Below, piece by piece: positions 62,222-64,000 of a stretch of 64,000 bases of DNA. The position numbers were made by a program, and so were the translations under genes. Position 1 is the first letter of the stretch. The number at the start of each line of letters is the position of its first letter. The notes under the pieces are model-generated. The model was given only the letters and a program-made list of their open reading frames with translations. It ran no database searches and had not been told where the DNA came from. This stretch comes from Tilletia caries (taxonomy: Eukaryota > Basidiomycota > Exobasidiomycetes > Tilletiales > Tilletiaceae), in NCBI GenBank assembly GCA_032718865.1, contig JALUTQ010000030.1, forward strand, positions 1 to 64,000. The letters run 5' to 3'.

Positions 62222-62693
62222 GTGGCTGCCAAGTTTGAGCGGAAGTGAGCATGGCACACCTAATACAACCAAACAATGTCTCAACAAATTATCCCACCTC
62301 GCACGCACATCGCCCTGCTCTCTCTCCCTCTCTCTCTCCGCCCTTTATGACTCGACCTGTCTGTGTTTCTCCCGATCGTTTGCCTCGAACTGATTCCCCC
62401 CCAGGTCCCATCTTTCGAACTGTTCGTTATCGCCCTTTACCTGATGAGCTCCCGACCTTCATTCTGTCCGATTTCTCTCCCTCTTCCCTTTCCCCTCAAT
62501 CCAAATTGATATACCGAGCTTGCAAGGAAGCTATATCCCTCCCTCCCTCCCTTCCAATATCGCAGCGCTCGTGTGGGTAAATGGTTACAGGAGATCCAAG
62601 CGGGATGCAGGACCGAGGGGATCGCTTGCGATGCGTATAAGTACAGAGGTTGGAGACGGGAATCGAAACGGGAAGAGGAGGGGTTGTGCGTCC
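62222..62693. other. Convergent 3' region between GDI and the CREG-like gene
   Basis: 472 bp between opposed stop codons, with CT-rich tracts near 62320-62340 and 62540-62555. It holds both 3' UTRs; no gene is apparent. Confidence 0.55.
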
Positions 62694-63776
62694 TTAGTAA
62701 TTACGAGCGACCGACTGGAAGCGGAGAAGTGGGACCTGTTGAGGACTGTCTTCGCTGGCGCTGTTGTGAGTGTCTGAGTTGCGGTCCATCCCCGTCTCCG
62801 TGACCGAGTCGCCAAACAAAGCCTCGTAGTCGACCGAGGGCCCCAAAGAACCAGAAGACTGCCCGTCATCAAGCCTCCCCTCCGCCTCCTCCGCCGTCGA
62901 ATGATCAACTCGCCGATACTCGTCCATAGGCAAGAAGCGAATGGCATGTTCATCCCCATACCCGCCAATCGAGTACACCTCCTGCACGCTCAACCGGACC
63001 CAGATCGCCGAGTGCGGGCTGTCCTTCGACCCGGGAGCCCAGTGCGATGCGTCTTTGTGGTGCTTTAGGTAGCAGCTTGCCACTTTGTCCGCTTCGAGGG
63101 AGGAGGGGGAGGAGAGCTCTTGGACGGAGCCGAAGAGGGTGATGCGGTTCTTGGAGGGCATGCCGCGGCGCCATTGCGGTCGGGAAGGGTCCCACTTGAG
63201 ATTCGACGACGAGGAGGAAAAGGAAGAAGAAGGAGAGGAGTGGCGTGGATCTGGAATGGACGGGTCTGGGTTGGCGCCGATGGTCAGGGTGGCGTTGCCA
63301 GAGCCTCCGAACGAAGGCAGGACGTTTCTCCAGTTTTGCGAGCTGTGAAGTTTGCAAAGAAGGGTCAGAAGGCCACACACTCTTATTCTACGAGATGAAG
63401 TAGGGGAGTACTGACACCGTCAAGGCCATGAGGGCGATGTCGCCATTGTCAAAGCAAGGCGCAAAGTATTCTGGGCCTGAGGCGACTCTTCCTGCAAGAA
63501 TCACACACAAACACCAACCAGAGCTCAAGAAAAGGTCAGCCCGTCTCTGTAGCTACCCGTTACCAGACCCCATTAAGGAGAGAAGCACTCACCCCTCAGC
63601 TGGGGAATCTTGAAGTCGTCAGGGTAGATGCTGGAGAGCGTGCCGACTCCGAAGACGGTGGGGTCGTGCAGCAGTGCGCGTGCTTGGGCGGCCGCGTCGG
63701 CGGAAGACTCGTACGCAGCGACAGAAGCCGCAGCGCTGACGAGGAAGGGCAGCAGAAGCGCAACGAGGGAAGGCAT
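62694..63776 (-). CDS. Secreted CREG-like (PNPOx-fold) protein
   Basis: Three minus-strand exons: 63776-63593, 63491-63416 and 63342-62694; 302 residues. A signal peptide is evident (MPSLVALLLPFLVSAAASVA), so the protein enters the secretory pathway. It has the split-barrel layout of CREG-type, FMN-binding-fold relatives: an N-terminal ARALLHD...VGTLSSIYPDD, GRVASGPEYFAPCFDNGDIA, SQNWRN, RITLFGSVQEL, a CYLKHHKDASHW segment and the closing VYSIGGYGDEHAIRFLPMDE. A Ser-rich, probably disordered loop and an acidic C-terminal tail are extra. Exon 2 most likely ends at gtcagt, giving Val-Ser-Gln-Asn; the alternative donor two bases earlier shifts the frame. CREG-like proteins usually lack oxidase activity, and the function here is unknown. 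Confidence 0.75.
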
Positions 63777-64000
63777 CCTTTTCGAAGTCAATGAATGAAT
63801 AATGAATGGTTGTGCTGGGGTCGGTTCGAGGTCCCAGCTTATGGTCAGCTCGATTTATGCTGAGGGGCGATCTTGCGCATAGATTAGATTAGATAACGAA
63901 ACCCTCCGAGCATCACCACTCACTCTGAAGTCTGAACTCTCGCTCTGGATGGAAAATCTCATTTCCTTCGCGCCTGACTGCCATTCAAGTTCGAAGAAGA
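63777..64000. promoter_or_regulatory. Upstream region of the CREG-like gene
   Basis: 224 bp before the start codon, to the window edge. No specific element is recognisable. Confidence 0.4.

Overview
This is a stretch of nuclear DNA from a fungus, most likely a basidiomycete. Evidence: GC-rich genes broken by many GT-AG introns of about 60-110 nt, microexons of 4 and 12 nt, pyrimidine-rich promoters, and fungal families (ECL1-type zinc finger, RRN6-like Pol I factor, YOP1, Rab GDI, a P450). A smut-like lineage (Ustilaginomycotina) would fit, but the sequence alone does not settle the class. There are no operons; genes are single units on both strands.

Layout. (1) 1-24405: head-to-tail tandem array of a 5.97-kb Crypton-type DNA transposon. 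There are four complete units plus the last 527 bp of another; the array continues past the left edge. Each unit carries one six-exon gene for a tyrosine recombinase with Ndc10/Crypton-like catalytic motifs and a C-terminal GCR1_C-like DNA-binding domain. The array stops at 24405, at the centre of a symmetric cluster of GTGGCC motifs that recurs once per unit and may be the recombination site. (2) 24406-28812: gene-poor DNA with a 521-bp MITE. (3) 28813-36357: a very long ECL1-type zinc-finger protein and a Ser/Thr kinase, both on +. (4) 37333-55164: two inverted paralogues of a protein with a nucleotidyltransferase-like G-G...D-x-D signature, sharing all seven intron positions. Between them lie AT-richer DNA, a Tc1/mariner element whose transposase has one in-frame stop, an RRN6-like gene and YOP1. 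(5) 55713-63776: an 11-exon cytochrome P450 (-), Rab GDI (+) with a 4-nt exon, and a secreted CREG-like protein (-).

The host genes are mostly housekeeping functions (Pol I initiation, ER shaping, Rab recycling, signalling) with no evident shared pathway. The two parts most worth a second look are the Crypton array with its putative recombination site, and the inverted nucleotidyltransferase-like pair. Exon borders were worked out by hand from splice signals, reading frame and, for the paralogues, mutual agreement; all spliced models keep an open frame from ATG to stop.
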